NCBI GenBank assembly: GCA_024710005.1
Contig: JANJVQ010000036.1
Location: forward strand, 248,001 to 312,000
Source of the DNA: Paludibacter sp.
GTDB lineage: Bacteria > Bacteroidota > Bacteroidia > Bacteroidales > Paludibacteraceae
Reading direction: 5' to 3'
Length of the DNA stretch: 64,000 nt
Both the position numbers and the translations under genes were made by a program. Below are positions 26,986 to 36,253 of this stretch, in pieces. Numbering within the stretch: position 1 is the first letter of the stretch; every line of letters starts with the position of its first letter. Below the pieces are notes generated by a model, which saw only the letters and a list, made by a program, of their open reading frames with translations, was not told where the DNA came from and did not search any database.

Positions 26986-29187
26986 ATGCTGAAGGTAAGG
27001 AAAGAAAATAGAAAAACGGTTAGTCGAAAGATTTTCTTGTATGTGCTTTTCGCATTGCTGGTGGTGAACATACAAGCAAGAGATTATTTTGTAAAAACTT
27101 CAGGTTTGTCGCATACCGATGGCATGAGCTGGCAAACCGCTACAACACTTGATAAAGCGCTAATGCAGGCGCAAAGCGGAGATGTGATTTACCTGGCAGC
27201 AGGAACATATTCTCCGGTATCAAAGATAACAGGAGGAAGTCTGGACGAAGACAGCACATTTGAAATAAAACAAAATATCAGCATAATTGGAGGGTATCCT
27301 GTTGATCCGGAACATAGCGATGTCCCGGTTAAGGATAACAGGACCATCCTGAGTGGAATCATTACGGATAAAAAGGTTTTTCATGTGGTAACCATCACAG
27401 CTCCTGTTGAGCAAGATGAAAAAGTTAGATTGAGTAATCTCATCATTACAGGAGGCAGAGCCGGGGCAAACGAATCAGGGAATGTAATGGTTAACGGGTT
27501 GAATTATCCGCGTTTCAATGGTGGAGCCATCATCATCGGTAAATCATCGGTAGAGATAAACCAATGTGAGATTTCTGAGAATGAGTCGCTTTATCATACC
27601 CCGGGGATTTACGTGTTTTCTGGCGCCGATGTGACACTTCGTCATTGCACGATAGAAAAAAATACGGGGTCGGTAAATGGCGGAGGATTGTGGAATGATG
27701 CCTCTACTGTTACGTGTTTTAACTGCAACATTGCCTACAACGAAACAGGAGGAGTGGGTTGCGGCATATATGCCTTTAATGCATCAAATCCATCCAAAAC
27801 ATACCTCTACAACACAACGATTAACCATAATAAAGCCGGACATAAAGCCGGATATTATGGTCGGGAAAAGTCGGTCGGTGTCATGATTAATTGTACGGTT
27901 TACGGGAATGAAACAACACGTGAAACTAATGGTGGCGGAGGAATCAGCCTGTATGCCAATAACCGGTCGGAAAATGCCGCCCGCCTGGATATCATTAGCT
28001 CTACCATAAACCGGAATGCAGGTGTGCTGAATGATGGTGGAGGTATAAGGTTGAACGATCAGTTTTGTAAATTGAATGTTTATAACTCGGTCATATCAGG
28101 GAATTTCAATGAAGATATTGCTTTGTTTAACAATGCTGATTTCTTTGTCCGGAATTCGGTGCTTGGAGAGAAAGTGTATGATGATTCAGGAAATATTATT
28201 GCTGATGATTTTATGCCGGGAACGATGATAGAAGAGCTTGCTGATAATGGAGGATTCAATAAAACCTGTCGTTTAATCGGAGCAAATAATCCGGCTTTTT
28301 ATCATGGGATGTCTTCCGTTGAATTACTTCAAGTTGCTAATACCTTATCGCCGGCTATTCCGCTGACGAGTATCGGGGAGAAGCTGGTCAGGGGAACAGG
28401 AATGTTTGATTATATCGTTACAGATAATTCATATGTAGTTACAGAAGGTGTGATTGCAACTGAAATAAGTTATGTTGCTACATCCTCTTTGGCGATGAAA
28501 CTTTTCGTGTTTGAAGTTGATCTCACAAATCCATTCATCAGCATTGAAGCATCAACACCAAATAACGGGAATACATTTACGCGACAGAAGATGACAGTAC
28601 AGGCAACGTATGAAGATCAGGCAGGGCATAAAGTGTATGGCGGTGTAAATGGCGATTTCTTTGATATGACAACCGGTGTTCCCAGGAGTATCCTGTATAA
28701 ATCGGGCGTGGGTATAAAAACAGAGTTTCAGGATGCAAACAGGACCTTTTTTGCGATAACGAAAAATAAAGAAGCAATCGTTGGTGACCAGAATACTTAT
28801 CCTGCAGTTAAGAATACGATTCAGGAGGCTGTAGGAGGAATGTATTGGCTGGTCAAGGACAGCGCCATTTATAAAATCAACAATACGGTGCTTGAACCGA
28901 GGACATGTGTAGGAATCTCAAAAGATAAGAAGAAGGTTTTCTTCCTTGCTGTCGATGGACGAAATGAATCGTATTCAAACGGGATGACATTTGAACAGCT
29001 AAGCAAATGTCTGCTGGCGCTTGGGTCATTCAATGGCATTAACCTGGATGGAGGAGGTTCGACCACTTTCTTTGTCAGAAATACACCGGAGTTTACGTCC
29101 GGACGTTTTGAAATCCGGAATAAGCCTTCGGATGCAGCCGGAGAAAGGGCTGTTGCAAATGGATTATTAATTATTTCAACTAAATAA
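26986..29187 (+). CDS. Beta-helix / phosphodiester glycosidase fusion protein
   Basis: A 733-residue exported protein with signal peptide ending NIQA. Residues about 24-470 are a parallel beta-helix close to that of the gene at 23,703 (shared GLNYPRFNGGA, GREKSVGVMINCTVYG). Residues about 475-733 are a phosphodiester glycosidase domain close to the one at 22,763 (GGVNGDFF, PRTCVGI, LAVDGRN, INLDGGGSTT, RAVANGLLII). It therefore joins in one chain, in reverse order, two activities encoded separately just upstream. That link strongly suggests the helix recognises the polymer on which the glycosidase acts. It begins 12 bases after the phosphatase stop, so it is co-transcribed. Confidence 0.9.
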   Translation: MLKVRKENRKTVSRKIFLYVLFALLVVNIQARDYFVKTSGLSHTDGMSWQTATTLDKALMQAQSGDVIYLAAGTYSPVSKITGGSLDEDSTFEIKQNISIIGGYPVDPEHSDVPVKDNRTILSGIITDKKVFHVVTITAPVEQDEKVRLSNLIITGGRAGANESGNVMVNGLNYPRFNGGAIIIGKSSVEINQCEISENESLYHTPGIYVFSGADVTLRHCTIEKNTGSVNGGGLWNDASTVTCFNCNIAYNETGGVGCGIYAFNASNPSKTYLYNTTINHNKAGHKAGYYGREKSVGVMINCTVYGNETTRETNGGGGISLYANNRSENAARLDIISSTINRNAGVLNDGGGIRLNDQFCKLNVYNSVISGNFNEDIALFNNADFFVRNSVLGEKVYDDSGNIIADDFMPGTMIEELADNGGFNKTCRLIGANNPAFYHGMSSVELLQVANTLSPAIPLTSIGEKLVRGTGMFDYIVTDNSYVVTEGVIATEISYVATSSLAMKLFVFEVDLTNPFISIEASTPNNGNTFTRQKMTVQATYEDQAGHKVYGGVNGDFFDMTTGVPRSILYKSGVGIKTEFQDANRTFFAITKNKEAIVGDQNTYPAVKNTIQEAVGGMYWLVKDSAIYKINNTVLEPRTCVGISKDKKKVFFLAVDGRNESYSNGMTFEQLSKCLLALGSFNGINLDGGGSTTFFVRNTPEFTSGRFEIRNKPSDAAGERAVANGLLIISTK

Positions 29188-29225
29188 AAACTGATTTTTA
29201 TTACTAACATAAAAATTTTTACATC

Positions 29226-30911
29226 ATGAAAAAATTACATTTTACACTTTTAAGTTTATGGGTTGGATCTCTGTTTGCCATCACTGTGGCACAAACCAAC
29301 TATTATGTTAAACCGGTAGCCTCAGGCGAAGCAACAGGTTTATCGTGGGAAAATGCATCAACACTGAATGCAGCTCTCTCAGTTTCTGTCTCTGGTGATG
29401 TCATTCATCTGGCTGCGGGTAAGTATACACCATCTGCATTAATCACAACCGGAACAGATGATTTGGACATGACTTTTGAAATTAAAAGCAACATTTCCCT
29501 CATTGGAGGATATCCGGCAAACCCGATAGCCGCAGATTTGCCATCTAAAGAGAACGAAACAATACTTGATGGCGAAATTGCCGTAGGTTATAACGCTTAT
29601 CACGTGGTTGCCATTACTGCTCCTGTCGAAGAAGGAAAGAAGGTGTCAATGAGCCATATCAGCATCAAAGGAGGAAAACCGGCTTCTTCCGGAACAGCTT
29701 TGACAATCAATGGACTTAGTTATGCCCGCACCAGTGGAGGTGCTGTTACAATAGGTGGTGCAGCGCTGGAACTGAATAATTGCCGGATATTTGATAACCT
29801 GGGTCACAACTGCCCCGGGTTGTATGCTTTCTCTAATGCTAAAGTTGTTGTTGATGAATGCGTGTTTGAAAATAATATCGGTGGTGGAAATGGCGCCAGT
29901 ATGTGGATTGATGCTTCTACTATTGATGTGTTTAATTCTAATTTTATCGGCAATAAAAATTCAGGTGTGGGTGCCATTCAAATCATTGCAAATGCGAAGG
30001 CAAATTTTTATAATTCAACCATCACTAATAATGTGTCCGGATATAACCATACTACTACTTCCCGAAACGGATCAGGCATTTACATCCGGAATGGTTCTCA
30101 GGTTCAGGTTGTAAACTGCACCATCTACGGAAATGAAAGCAACGGTAATGGTGCCGGTATCGCACTGCATACAACTACCGCCTATACAGGCACCAGTGTC
30201 GATGTGATCGGATCAACAATTGCCAATAACAAATCTTTATTGCTTGATAACTCAACTGCCGGTATATTTGCCCTCACAACAGGATGTGCCGTGAATGTTT
30301 ATAACTCAATCATATCAGGTAATATGGCAAAGGGAACATCAAATTTCGATGTGGCGGTTACTTCTGGTACTACACTTGTTACAAAAAGTTCAGTTGTGGG
30401 CGACAAGGTATTCGATGGCGATGGTGTTCTGGTCTCAGCAGTTACTTTCAATCGCGAAACCATGCTGGATACCCTGGCTAATAACGGAGGTAAAACTGAA
30501 ACGGTAAAACTGTTACTCGATGACAGTGCTAATCCGGCCAGAACCTATGGCATGACTGCAGCAAACCTGATAACACTGGGAAATTCCCTGAATCCGGTTG
30601 TGCCTGAAAGTATTGTCGCGTTCGACCAGTTGGGCAACAGTCGCTCTGCCAGCATTATGGGGGCATGGACAGCAAATGCTGCTTCATCGGGTATGAATGA
30701 AAATGATGCAACAAGACCATTGATTTACAGCCGTGACAATAAACTGTGGGTACAAAGTGAAAATGCACGATCAATCACGGTGTTTAATATCGCAGGTCAG
30801 CGTATTGTTACCGTAAAAGCAGAAGGTAATCTGACTTCCATCAGCAATCTTACCAAAGGAAGCATATACATAGTAAATGTGGATGGTAAAAACTCAAAAG
30901 TGGTCTTCTAA
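29226..30911 (+). CDS. Parallel beta-helix protein with T9SS-like C-terminus
   Basis: A 561-residue secreted protein: signal peptide ending VAQ, then the NYYVKPV..GLSWENASTLNAAL opening and a right-handed beta-helix to about residue 485 (repeated short strands such as VVNCTIYGNESNGNGAGIAL). The last 70 residues (VQSENARSITVFNIAGQR, IYIVNVDGKNSKVVF) resemble a compact T9SS type A sorting domain. Very similar to the next gene (shared NSNFIGNKNSGVGAIQI and NGSGIY elements), so the two are tandem duplicates. No catalytic residues recognised; polysaccharide binding or lyase-like activity is possible. Confidence 0.82.
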   Translation: MKKLHFTLLSLWVGSLFAITVAQTNYYVKPVASGEATGLSWENASTLNAALSVSVSGDVIHLAAGKYTPSALITTGTDDLDMTFEIKSNISLIGGYPANPIAADLPSKENETILDGEIAVGYNAYHVVAITAPVEEGKKVSMSHISIKGGKPASSGTALTINGLSYARTSGGAVTIGGAALELNNCRIFDNLGHNCPGLYAFSNAKVVVDECVFENNIGGGNGASMWIDASTIDVFNSNFIGNKNSGVGAIQIIANAKANFYNSTITNNVSGYNHTTTSRNGSGIYIRNGSQVQVVNCTIYGNESNGNGAGIALHTTTAYTGTSVDVIGSTIANNKSLLLDNSTAGIFALTTGCAVNVYNSIISGNMAKGTSNFDVAVTSGTTLVTKSSVVGDKVFDGDGVLVSAVTFNRETMLDTLANNGGKTETVKLLLDDSANPARTYGMTAANLITLGNSLNPVVPESIVAFDQLGNSRSASIMGAWTANAASSGMNENDATRPLIYSRDNKLWVQSENARSITVFNIAGQRIVTVKAEGNLTSISNLTKGSIYIVNVDGKNSKVVF

Positions 30912-30943
30912 CTGAAAAAACTTAATCACAAATAAATACAATC

Positions 30944-32626
30944 ATGAAAAAAATCCAATTATCAATAAGCTTTATGCTCATAGGCGTGCTGCTAATGAAT
31001 CTGCAGGCTGTTAATTATTATGTTACGAGTACTGGTTTGGTTAGTAATGACGGACTGTCGTGGGCAACGCCGATGACGCTGAATGCTGCGCTTGCAGTGG
31101 CTCAGGATGATGACGTTATACATATTGGTGCCGGAACCTATGTCCCTGCAGACTATATAACAAGCGGAACGCTGGAAGGAGACAAAACCTTTGAAATTAA
31201 AACCAATGTGGCGCTGATTGGTGGATATCCTGCCAGTCCGGCTCCCGGTGACAACCCTTCGGATGCCAATGAAACAATCCTGAACGGAAATGAAACTTGT
31301 TACCACGTTGTAGCAGTAACAGCACCGGCAACTGAGGGTAAAAAGGTTAGCATCGACAATGTTACGATTACGGGTGGGAATGCTGCTGCATCTGGGACAG
31401 CTTTGACAATCAACAGCCTGAGCTTTGTACGTGTAAACGGAAGTGCCATGATTATCGGTGGAGCAGTGGTGGAAATTAATAATTCAAAAATCATCAATAA
31501 TAAATCGATGCTTCACACACCCGGCGTATATGGCTTCTCAGGTGCAGATTTAACGGTCAACAATTGTCTGGTACAAAATAATATCGGACAGGCTTCTTCT
31601 GGTAATGGGGCGAGCTTCTGGTTTGCGGCATCAACATTACGGGTTAATAACTCCAATATTATCGGAAATAAAAATTCCGGAGTGGGTGCGATTCAGATTA
31701 TAACCAATGCAAAAGGATATTTTTACAATACTACCATTGCCAATAATGTTGCAGGTTATAATAGTACAACCAGTTCCCGCAATGGGTCGGGAATTTATGT
31801 GCGCGATGGTTCACAGGTACAGGTGGTTAATTGTACAATCTATGGTAATGAAAGCAATGGAAACGGAGCGGGTATCGCCCTGCACACGTCAAATTTGCCA
31901 AATACCCTGGAAGTCATCAGTTCAACAATTACCGGAAATAAATCCAAATTACTGAATCCATCTACAGCAGGAATATTTGCTCTGACAGCAGGATGCACCA
32001 TCAATATCCACAACTCAATTGTTTCGGGAAACACGGCATTAGGTGCAAATAATCATGATGCTGCAGTTACTTCTACAAGTGTCCTGACGCCGAAGAACTC
32101 AACCATTGGCGAGAAGATATATGATGGCTCCGCCGTTGAGGTTGCGGATAAAACATTTACTGTAGCGACCATGCTGGGAACTTTAGCGGATAATGGAGGA
32201 ACTACACAGACCTGTAAATTGCTGCTCGATTCAGAATCTAACCCTGCATTTACATTGGGAATGAGTTCGGCTGTCTTGCAGTCACTGGGAGGATCGCTAA
32301 CTCCGGTTGTGCCCGAAAGTATCGTTATGTATGACCAGCTGGGTAATCAGCGTGCGGGTGTAGTAATGGGTGCCTGGGTTGCCAATGGTCCGTTCTCAAA
32401 CACAATAGATGTGGTTGAAAAACAATTGCCGGTAGCTTATGCAGCTCAAAACGGGATTGTGGTGAAAACGCAAGCGGGTGACAGAGTTGTTGTCTTTAAC
32501 ATGACCGGTCAACGTGTGTTTGATGTGACTGCCAGTGGAGATATTACCCGTATCGACAATAAGTTGCAAAAAGGCAATGTATATATTGTCAATGTAAATG
32601 GAAAAAATTCAAAAGTGTTGTTTTAG
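30944..32626 (+). CDS. Parallel beta-helix protein with T9SS-like C-terminus, paralogue
   Basis: A 560-residue exported beta-helix protein, tandem copy of the preceding gene with the same opening (NYYVTSTGLVSNDGLSWATP), the same helix core and the same C-terminal module (VVVFNMTGQRVFDV, NVYIVNVNGKNSKVLF). Signal peptide ends NLQA. Copies differ mainly in early rungs, which would alter the ligand-facing surface. A hairpin follows the gene. Confidence 0.82.
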   Translation: MKKIQLSISFMLIGVLLMNLQAVNYYVTSTGLVSNDGLSWATPMTLNAALAVAQDDDVIHIGAGTYVPADYITSGTLEGDKTFEIKTNVALIGGYPASPAPGDNPSDANETILNGNETCYHVVAVTAPATEGKKVSIDNVTITGGNAAASGTALTINSLSFVRVNGSAMIIGGAVVEINNSKIINNKSMLHTPGVYGFSGADLTVNNCLVQNNIGQASSGNGASFWFAASTLRVNNSNIIGNKNSGVGAIQIITNAKGYFYNTTIANNVAGYNSTTSSRNGSGIYVRDGSQVQVVNCTIYGNESNGNGAGIALHTSNLPNTLEVISSTITGNKSKLLNPSTAGIFALTAGCTINIHNSIVSGNTALGANNHDAAVTSTSVLTPKNSTIGEKIYDGSAVEVADKTFTVATMLGTLADNGGTTQTCKLLLDSESNPAFTLGMSSAVLQSLGGSLTPVVPESIVMYDQLGNQRAGVVMGAWVANGPFSNTIDVVEKQLPVAYAAQNGIVVKTQAGDRVVVFNMTGQRVFDVTASGDITRIDNKLQKGNVYIVNVNGKNSKVLF

Positions 32627-32638
32627 TTAGGTCTCTTT

Positions 32639-32676
32639 TGTGGTGGATGGATTGCGGTTTCGCACCATCCGCCACA
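32639..32676 (+). terminator. Hairpin after the beta-helix genes
   Basis: TGTGGTGGATGG (32639-32650) pairs with CCATCCGCCACA (32665-32676, one G-U pair), with an inner stem TGCG/CGCA at 32653-32664. The downstream sequence is only moderately T-rich, so partial termination or RNA processing is more likely than complete termination. Confidence 0.55.
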
Positions 32677-32707
32677 TTAGCATGTCTCAGCTTTATTTGT
32701 TCTCAAG

Positions 32708-33565
32708 ATGAAAAAAATACTCTTATTGAATTTATTGTGTTGCTGGTTTTTCTGTCTTTCAGCTCAACAAAAGACTTTTAAAGTCATAACTTATAATATT
32801 TTTGAAGGCATGACCCTCGATACGACGGCAAACAAAGATTTGTTTGTTGATTGGGTAAAACAACAGAATCCGGATATTCTGGCCTTGCAGGAAGTTAATA
32901 AGTTTACCCAGCTTACACTGGAAACCATGGCCCGAAGATACAACCATCCCTATGCTGTGTTGTTGAAAGAAAAAGGTTTTCCTGTTGCGTTAACATCGAA
33001 ATATCCGATTGTCAACGTTCAGAAAGTGCTTGATAATATGCATCATGGATTTATCAGAGCCGACATAGCCGGATTCAATGTGCTTGTAGTACATCTTTCA
33101 CCACACAAGTACTGGAAAAGGCATGAAGAAATTGAAGTTATTCTGCAAACGGCAACAACACAAGCCAATCAGCATAAAACCATCATCATGGGAGATTTCA
33201 ATGCAATATCAATAGCTGATGGTGATTTCTATGCCAATGGAAAGATACTTGAAAAATATGTGGATATGGGAAAGAGATATGCTTACCATGACAACCTGAT
33301 CGATGGAAAACTTGATTTTGGAGTTCATGAAAAAATAGTAAATCAGGGTTATATTGATATTTTTAAACTGAAGCATCCAACCTATGATTTTACACGACCA
33401 ACACTCAAAACGGCTGATGAAGGCAGAAATGCTTCTTCCCGGATTGATTTTATATACGTGAGTAAGAAGATGAAATCCAAGGTGCTGGAATCGGCAATCA
33501 TCAAAGATGCCTTTACCAATTATTACTCTGATCATTATCCGGTGATGATGGTGTTGAAGAGGTAA
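32708..33565 (+). CDS. Endonuclease/exonuclease/phosphatase-family hydrolase, exported
   Basis: A 285-residue secreted enzyme with a short signal peptide ending LSAQ. The family core is intact: TYNIFEG (metal Asn), LALQEVN (metal Glu), HLSPH, MGDFNA (catalytic Asp/Asn) and the terminal SDHYPV His. The family cleaves phosphodiesters or phosphomonoesters in nucleic acids, sphingomyelin, inositol phosphates and similar substrates; which applies here cannot be read. Context with phosphodiester glycosidases and phosphatases supports action on the same polymer or on released head groups. Confidence 0.88.
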   Translation: MKKILLLNLLCCWFFCLSAQQKTFKVITYNIFEGMTLDTTANKDLFVDWVKQQNPDILALQEVNKFTQLTLETMARRYNHPYAVLLKEKGFPVALTSKYPIVNVQKVLDNMHHGFIRADIAGFNVLVVHLSPHKYWKRHEEIEVILQTATTQANQHKTIIMGDFNAISIADGDFYANGKILEKYVDMGKRYAYHDNLIDGKLDFGVHEKIVNQGYIDIFKLKHPTYDFTRPTLKTADEGRNASSRIDFIYVSKKMKSKVLESAIIKDAFTNYYSDHYPVMMVLKR

Positions 33566-33601
33566 TTTCAATCAGATAATAAACATATAAGGAGCAGTCT
33601 C

Positions 33602-35254
33602 ATGAGAATTCTTTTTTCGGTATTAATTTCTGCTATTGTGCTGCTGACACAGGCACAGTCATACGAGCACCTGATTATATATGGTCAGAGCTTGTCAACG
33701 GGTCACCAGTCCTGGCCACCCTTGTCAACTACGCCGGTACCCGGTAATTATATGATAGGTACCCAGGTGTGGTCCAATTTCGGCAATACGGTGTTGAACC
33801 AATTGAATCCGCTGCTTGCGAATGTAGCATCTTCGACTGCATCATTGGCAAAAAACAGGGCAAACATGATATACGCCGAATCGCCGGTTGTTGCAGCTGC
33901 CAATCACATTCAGCTAAAAACCAACGGTCAGCATCAGTTTATTGCAACTTCCTGTGGTACCGGTGGAAAAACGATTGAAGAACTTTCGAAGGAACATTAT
34001 AATCCTGTTTGCTATAGTCATTTCAGCAATGCCATTCAGTATGCCTCCTCAATATCAAACAGCCTCCATTGTCCGGCCATCATCTGGATGCAGGGGGAAT
34101 ACAACTATACTGTTCCTTCTGGCAATAGTGGTCTGACCTCTGGCAGCAGACCGGCTTCGGATAAAGCGACCTATAAATCGCTGATGTTGACGTTGAAGGA
34201 AAACATGCAGGCCGACATCATGAAGAAATACAACCAGACGGATGCTCCATTGTTTATTACCTATCAGGCCGGGGTGCAATACACCCGTGGTACTTATCTG
34301 ACGGTTGGAATGGCGCAGTTGGAGGCCTCGAACGAACAGGAAGACATCGTGTGTGCCGGCCCGGTTTACCCGATGACCGACAGAGGCGGACATCTTGATT
34401 CGAATGGATATCGCTGGTTTGGTGAAATGCTGGGCAAGGTTTACTATCGCACCAAAATACTTGGTGAAGATTTCAAACCACTGCAACCGGCAGAGTTATC
34501 CAGAACATCTAATCCTAAGGAAATTAAGATCAGGTTCTTAGTCCCCAAGTTGCCGCTTGTGATTGACGAACAACTGGTAAACAAAGTAACCAGCGCCGGT
34601 TTTGAATTATACCTCAACGGAGCTAAAAAAATAATTACAGGGGTGAGAGTTGAAGGCGATTGCGTCATTTTGACTGCACTGACTGACTTAACGGGAGATG
34701 TAGAAATTATCTATGCCGGAACGAACAATGCCGGTCATGGAAATTTACGTGACAGCGATGATTATCCAGCCTATTACAATTATATTGATCTGGATAAAAG
34801 AAATCCGGATAACAGTTATTTTTACCCGAGAGATGCTGCAGAAACCACCCTTCGTCCGTCGTATGAGCCACGCGATGGAACAGGGATTATGTATGAGAAA
34901 CCTTACCCCTTGTATAATTTCAGTGTGGCATTTTATTATAAACTCAATGCAAGTGCACAAACCATGCTTGTGCCGGGGCTGGAGAATTATACTGCTGTCC
35001 AAAATATCCGGAGAAATGATGTGTTTAAACCCGGTTACAGAAATGGAATGCTGTTTATTCCGGCATCAGAAAAAGCTTATAACCGTATCAGTATAACCGC
35101 TTTGTCGGGTCAAACGATATTTGTGCTGGATGAACCGCGATTAATCCGGGGTGAGAATAAATACTATGTTTTACCTGATTTGTCAAAAGGCATCTATTTA
35201 GTAAATATTCAATCGGAGAATAATCAATTTATATCGAAAATATTAGTTAAATGA
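33602..35254 (+). CDS. Sialate O-acetylesterase-like SGNH hydrolase with T9SS domain
   Basis: A 550-residue secreted esterase. Signal peptide ends LTQAQ. The catalytic module (about 20-290) has the nucleophile block IIYGQSLSTG, SCGTGGKTI, WMQGEYN and GHLDSNGYRWFG, arranged as in the sialate O-acetylesterase/carbohydrate acetylesterase branch of SGNH hydrolases. A beta-rich module occupies about 295-480. The C-terminal 70 residues (ISITALSGQTIFVL, LSKGIYLVNIQ) form a T9SS sorting domain. Likely removes O-acetyl or other acyl substituents from a glycan, clearing it for the other enzymes. Confidence 0.8.
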   Translation: MRILFSVLISAIVLLTQAQSYEHLIIYGQSLSTGHQSWPPLSTTPVPGNYMIGTQVWSNFGNTVLNQLNPLLANVASSTASLAKNRANMIYAESPVVAAANHIQLKTNGQHQFIATSCGTGGKTIEELSKEHYNPVCYSHFSNAIQYASSISNSLHCPAIIWMQGEYNYTVPSGNSGLTSGSRPASDKATYKSLMLTLKENMQADIMKKYNQTDAPLFITYQAGVQYTRGTYLTVGMAQLEASNEQEDIVCAGPVYPMTDRGGHLDSNGYRWFGEMLGKVYYRTKILGEDFKPLQPAELSRTSNPKEIKIRFLVPKLPLVIDEQLVNKVTSAGFELYLNGAKKIITGVRVEGDCVILTALTDLTGDVEIIYAGTNNAGHGNLRDSDDYPAYYNYIDLDKRNPDNSYFYPRDAAETTLRPSYEPRDGTGIMYEKPYPLYNFSVAFYYKLNASAQTMLVPGLENYTAVQNIRRNDVFKPGYRNGMLFIPASEKAYNRISITALSGQTIFVLDEPRLIRGENKYYVLPDLSKGIYLVNIQSENNQFISKILVK

Positions 35255-35346
35255 AATGATATCAACCGGCATTTTATCGGAGATATAATTTAGAACTTAG
35301 TCTGAACATAATCAAGAACACAATAATCCATTAAAAAGTGAATAAT

Positions 35347-36204
35347 ATGAAGAAAATAATTATTTCATTGTCTGCGTTTTTCTTATGCTGTTTATTTGTA
35401 GGTGCACAGACACCCGCAGATTCAGCAGTAGTGGTTGATTTTAAATGGACAGAAATGTCATTGGGTAAAGGTATTGTGAATAAACAGGGTTCAATTCCCA
35501 ATTTGTATGGAGGTACGCAGAACGTGAACATTATGGTAATTGATCTGAAATCAGCTAATTACAAAGTCGGGGTGGTTTTTCCTGACACCTGTAATATAAC
35601 CAGCGAAATGGCAAAGTCGAGCAATGCAATTGCCGCCATCAATGGCTCGTACTATGATGAGGAAACATTCGAATCAACTTGCTACTACCGGGTTGATGGA
35701 AAAACGGTTTCTTATACAACAGATAATGAATTTCGTCGTGTGAATGGTGCATTGCGTATAAAAAAAGGGAAAGTTGACATTATTCCATGGAGCAAAGAAA
35801 TTGAAAAATCATACAATGAAAAAAAAGGAATTGTGCTGTCGTCAGGTCCAATGATGGTGTATGATAACAAAGTAAGTGATTTTTCCTGGTTGACCTATCC
35901 TCGTTTTACAGATGTAAAACATCCGCGCAGCGCCATGGCGATTGCTAAAGATAATAAGTTATGGCTTATTACGGTGGACGGGCGGTTCAAAGGGAAAGCA
36001 GACGGGATGACTATTCCGGAATTGGCCCACATGCTGAAAGTGTTAGGTTGCAAAAAAGCATTGAACCTGGATGGAGGAAGATCTACCACACTTTGGTCAA
36101 ATGCAGCTCCGGAAAATGGTGTGTTGAATAAACCTGCTGCCAATAAGATTTTTGACTCATATGGCGAGCGGTATAATTGTAATACGATAATCATTTACAA
36201 GTAA
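35347..36204 (+). CDS. Phosphodiester glycosidase (NAGPA-like), stand-alone secreted form
   Basis: A 285-residue secreted protein with signal peptide ending FVGAQ and one phosphodiester glycosidase domain (about 45-285). Motifs seen: AAINGSYYD, HPRSAMAI, ITVDGRF, NLDGGRSTTLW and TIIIYK. It is more divergent than the two other family members here: the usual DGGGSTT is DGGRSTT, ending the Gly triplet with Arg, and NADFF is NGSYYD. It may differ in substrate. I used ATG 35347; a GTG at 35338 is an alternative. Confidence 0.85.
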   Translation: MKKIIISLSAFFLCCLFVGAQTPADSAVVVDFKWTEMSLGKGIVNKQGSIPNLYGGTQNVNIMVIDLKSANYKVGVVFPDTCNITSEMAKSSNAIAAINGSYYDEETFESTCYYRVDGKTVSYTTDNEFRRVNGALRIKKGKVDIIPWSKEIEKSYNEKKGIVLSSGPMMVYDNKVSDFSWLTYPRFTDVKHPRSAMAIAKDNKLWLITVDGRFKGKADGMTIPELAHMLKVLGCKKALNLDGGRSTTLWSNAAPENGVLNKPAANKIFDSYGERYNCNTIIIYK

Positions 36205-36253
36205 CACGAACGGCATTTGAAAGGATTCTGAATATATAATAAATTTTAAAGGT

